NCBI GenBank assembly: GCA_046316025.1
Contig: JBKCXU010000008.1
Span: 1 to 64,000 of the forward strand
Source: JAJTHJ01 sp046316025
Lineage (GTDB): Bacteria > Pseudomonadota > Gammaproteobacteria > Burkholderiales > Burkholderiaceae_F
DNA length: 64,000 nucleotides
Direction of reading: 5' to 3'
Shown: in pieces, positions 61,197 to 64,000 of the stretch
Layout of the letters: each line of letters opens with the position of its first letter
Numbering within the stretch: position 1 is the first letter of the stretch
Notes under the pieces: model-generated
Databases searched by the model: none
What the model was told of the DNA's origin: nothing
What the model saw: the letters and a program-made list of their open reading frames with translations, nothing else
Made by a program: the position numbers and the translations under genes

Positions 61197-63719
61197 TCAC
61201 CTTGCAGCGTGTGCCGCCGCAGGGTCGTTGACACGGCCCGGCCCGTGGCACAGCACGCAGGTCTCGCCGCGCGCCGCGGTCTGCGTCGCAAAGTGCGCCG
61301 CCGCCGAGGCACTGTTGTGGCAAGAGCCGCAGGCGCCGGTGCTCGGTCCTTGACGCTCTGAGGCCAGCGGGTTGAACGTCGCGGCCGTACCCAGTGCCGG
61401 TTGCGCATTGGTCACGGTCCAGGCGAAGTTCGGGTTGTCCACCACGTTGTAGGTGCCCGCCTTGTGGCAGCTCGCGCAGTCCTGCACGCGTGCCGGATAG
61501 ACGATGTCCTGAAACACCATCGGGCCAGCACCGCCGCTCGCATTCGGGTTGCCCCGGATGAAGTTGAACGGCTTCTCGGTCGGCGGATTGTTCTTGCGGC
61601 CCGCACCGGCGTGGATGGCGTGCAGCATTTCCTTGAAGTTGTTTGGCTGCTGCGAGTAGTAGAAGGTCCCACCACCCGGTGCCAGCGCAAAAGTGGCAAA
61701 GCCTTCAAAGACGTTGCTGCTCGACACCTCAGGGTTGTGGCAGGTCGCACAGTACTGCGGGCTGTTCATCCGCCCCGCATTGCTGTGGAAGCCGACGCGC
61801 TCGTGGCAGGTGTTGCAACTGTCGATGTCCACGACCTCCCGCCGCAGCGTGTTGGAGCCGTCCACACCCTTCAACGCAGCGTTGCCGCTGATGTTCATGC
61901 TGTTGATGGTGAGGTAGCTCTCCATCGCCACGCCCTTCAGCGTGGTTGTCGCCGGGAAGGCGAGCGGCGCTGCCGGGTTGATGCCGGCGACGGTCGTGAA
62001 GTAGCCGTCCGCATCCGGCCCTGTCAGCGAAGCGATCACGCCCGCCGTCGAAAGGTTGACGGTGGTCGGCTGATCGTACGCCGAGAAGCCCGTGCCCAGA
62101 CTGACAGTGTTGTTCCAGTACTGCCGGCCGGCCGTCGTGCCGAAGTTGTTCCAATCGACCGGCTGCGCAATGGCAGGGCCGTTGTTAGGATCGGTCGGCT
62201 GACCCATTGGCGCTGCCCAGGCAAGCTTCATGTTCAACGCACCGATCGAGATGCCACCACTGGGCAGCGTCTTCAGGTTCAGCGGTGTGCCATCGACCAA
62301 CACGCGGAACCTCACCGTCGGACGGTTGGTCGCGCTGTCCACCGTCACCGCGGCGATCTGGTACTCGACCTTCTTGGCCACGATGCTCGCGTTGTTCAGG
62401 TCGCGATACAGCTCGGGGTTGTTCGGCGTGGAGTACGGCGTGGCGTGCGCGACGTTGACCGCGACCGACGCGTCGACGCCATGGCAGTTCGCGCATTGCG
62501 CGTTGCCCGGCTGGTTGCCGAAGTGCGCCGTGTAGTCGACGTTGTGGCAGCTATTGCACGCCTGCTGGCTGATCTGCGTGCGCCAGGCCATCTTGTTGGC
62601 GTCCGAGCGATCGGTCGGCTGCTGCGGCAGGATCTTCGGGTTCTGGTTGTCGTGACAGGCGCGGCAGTTGATCACGCCGGGGACCGCGACATTGTTGTTG
62701 AACCCGACACCGATGTTGCTGGCGCCGCCGAACGGCGCGTTCTGCGGATAGCCATTGGCCGGATCGCCGTGGTACTCGTGCATCATCATGCCCAGATCCA
62801 GCGAAACCCATGCCGCGTCGGTCGACGTCGCCGGGTTGAAGCTGTTGGCGTTATGGCAGGACGAGCACACTTCGACCACGAACCGACGGGTGAAGTGACC
62901 GCCGCTGCCGAAATGCAGCTTGCCGCGGTCGGCCACGCTGTCGGCATGGCAGGCACCGCAAGACTGGTTGGTGACCACCTGGTTGGCCGTCACCGTGCCC
63001 AGCGTCGGCAATTGCGAGGGCACGAAGTCCTGCACGATGTTGACCAACGCCCCGTCGCGCCCGAGGATCGCCAGCCGCGTGCTGGCGGCGGCGTCGTAGG
63101 CGAGGTTCAGCGTGGGCCGCACCGCGTTCCAGGCGGCGCTGGTGAGCGCACCGGAATTGGCAACGACGGTGGCACTGCAACTGCCGGCGGGCTCGGTACC
63201 GCTGCCGTAGTACAGGAAAGTCGCCACCGAAGCCAGCGGCGTACAGAACGTGTATGTATAGACACCGGTCGAACCGGCCACCGGGACGGGTTTGGCACGC
63301 TCGGCGCCGCCGACGAACGTCTTGACCGTGCCTTCTTCCTGGTCGGAGCGGTTGATGTAGCTCTGCCAACTGGTGGGCTTCGCGGTGGTTCCCGGGATCA
63401 GCTTGGCCAGCTGGAACTCGAAGTTCTTCGCCTCCGCGCCGGTCACCAGACCGCCGGAGGCGTCTTTCAGGGTGAACGTAACGGTAACTTTCTGGCCAGC
63501 CGCGCTGTCGATGGCAATACTGTTGACCGTGCCGGTCAGACTGCCTGTTGCCGAGCCGGTCGGCGGCGTCACGCCCGGCCCGGTCGGGCCGGTCGGGCCG
63601 GCGGGCCCGGTGGGACCTTGCGGGCCGGCGGGACCCGCAGCGCCGTCGTCGCCACTACAGGCGACCACGCCGAGCGCGATCATCGCGACGGCGCCCAGCT
63701 TCAATAACGTTTGCCTCAT
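61197..63719 (-). CDS. Second OmcA/MtrC-family decaheme lipoprotein with collagen-like segment
   Basis: 840 residues from an ATG with GGAGG upstream. The lipobox LGVVAC (Cys21) is followed by about eight Gly-X-Y triplets (residues ~26-49), then beta domains and ten CxxCH sites in two sets of five (CGACH, CSSCH, CRACH, CNSCH, CANCH; CNTCH, CATCH, CASCH, CGSCH, CVLCH). It is a paralogue of the 842-residue protein but clearly diverged. It is followed by a strong terminator, so it may be expressed separately as an alternative surface cytochrome. Confidence 0.92.
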   Translation of the reverse strand: MRQTLLKLGAVAMIALGVVACSGDDGAAGPAGPQGPTGPAGPTGPTGPGVTPPTGSATGSLTGTVNSIAIDSAAGQKVTVTFTLKDASGGLVTGAEAKNFEFQLAKLIPGTTAKPTSWQSYINRSDQEEGTVKTFVGGAERAKPVPVAGSTGVYTYTFCTPLASVATFLYYGSGTEPAGSCSATVVANSGALTSAAWNAVRPTLNLAYDAAASTRLAILGRDGALVNIVQDFVPSQLPTLGTVTANQVVTNQSCGACHADSVADRGKLHFGSGGHFTRRFVVEVCSSCHNANSFNPATSTDAAWVSLDLGMMMHEYHGDPANGYPQNAPFGGASNIGVGFNNNVAVPGVINCRACHDNQNPKILPQQPTDRSDANKMAWRTQISQQACNSCHNVDYTAHFGNQPGNAQCANCHGVDASVAVNVAHATPYSTPNNPELYRDLNNASIVAKKVEYQIAAVTVDSATNRPTVRFRVLVDGTPLNLKTLPSGGISIGALNMKLAWAAPMGQPTDPNNGPAIAQPVDWNNFGTTAGRQYWNNTVSLGTGFSAYDQPTTVNLSTAGVIASLTGPDADGYFTTVAGINPAAPLAFPATTTLKGVAMESYLTINSMNISGNAALKGVDGSNTLRREVVDIDSCNTCHERVGFHSNAGRMNSPQYCATCHNPEVSSSNVFEGFATFALAPGGGTFYYSQQPNNFKEMLHAIHAGAGRKNNPPTEKPFNFIRGNPNASGGAGPMVFQDIVYPARVQDCASCHKAGTYNVVDNPNFAWTVTNAQPALGTAATFNPLASERQGPSTGACGSCHNSASAAAHFATQTAARGETCVLCHGPGRVNDPAAAHAAR

Positions 63720-64000
63720 CGATTCCTCCAGAAGTGGTGGAGAGCATCCCCCGAAAAACCCGGCACTGCCTCTATCGCCACCCGCCGTGCCACGCGATAA
63801 CCGGCGCGCCGGGTGTGCAATGCTCGGGCGGAGCATGCTCCGTTAGGGTTGGCGCACTTTGATCGAGCGCAAGAAGTAACAAGGCATGTCAGCTTGGCGA
63901 CACGGCGTTGCTGCGCCGCACCGAGAGAAAGTGCCGGCGACTGCCGGCCCTTTGGCTTCGATGCACGGGCGCCGTTACAGGGTCAGGATCCGCCCGGCGA

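Overview
The window is high-GC DNA that reads as a betaproteobacterial chromosome (Burkholderiales/Rhodocyclales-like). The clues are the ccmABCDEFGHI order, an NAD-reducing HoxFUYH hydrogenase, DUF3149 and DksA-like small genes, and dispersed GC-rich inverted repeats. The genus cannot be fixed from the sequence alone. Most genes are on the minus strand in tightly overlapping operons.

Layout. 1-9.5 kb: fatty-acid degradation genes on the minus strand (TetR regulator, long acyl-CoA dehydrogenase, FadN-type hydroxyacyl-CoA dehydrogenase/enoyl-CoA hydratase, thiolase, alpha/beta hydrolase, SnoaL-like protein, enoyl-CoA hydratase, and a thioesterase cut by the window edge). They are interrupted by a multi-hairpin repeat and by a DUF559 endonuclease pseudogene bracketed by inverted repeats. 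9.7-11.1 kb: a beta-class GST and a LigB-type dioxygenase. 11.1-19.7 kb: an island carrying what looks like an undescribed RiPP pathway. It has a 369-residue precursor-like protein with eight near-identical cores, each holding three His-Xaa-Asn motifs, a radical SAM/SPASM enzyme with an N-terminal PqqD-like region, an HExxH-type putative peptide hydroxylase, two Fe(II)/2OG oxygenases and a Cys-rich unknown protein. Related short repeats lie at both ends, an IS91-type transposase remnant lies inside, and the right end has replaced the last codons of pdeM. 20-29 kb: housekeeping and mixed genes (TraB/GumN protein, acyl-CoA synthetase-GNAT fusion, DksA-like, EamA, mtnA, M48 protease, class II aldolase). 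29.3-34.5 kb: an accessory stretch with a lower-GC esterase lipoprotein, truncated GrpB, a Pro/Thr-rich lipoprotein, a frameshifted second copy of the aldolase, a HigBA-like toxin-antitoxin pair and a small membrane protein. 34.5-40 kb: hoxFUYHW. 40.5-47.6 kb: PPK2 kinase, a secreted SCPU-like protein, and an RND efflux operon with its own CsoR/FrmR-type regulator and a matching palindromic operator. 47.6-54.9 kb: the complete cytochrome c maturation operon ccmABCDEFGHI. 55.2-63.7 kb: an MtrB-type porin, an MtrA/DmsE-type decaheme cytochrome and two OmcA/MtrC-type decaheme lipoproteins. The last 281 bases hold no gene I can support.

How it fits together. The decaheme cytochromes and porin form a candidate electron conduit across the outer membrane. 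The adjacent ccm operon supplies covalent heme attachment for their 30 CxxCH sites. The soluble hydrogenase could feed or drain NADH, so H2- or fatty-acid-derived electrons linked to extracellular electron transfer are plausible. That link is inference. The 11.6-18.6 kb RiPP-like cluster is the most novel part of the window.
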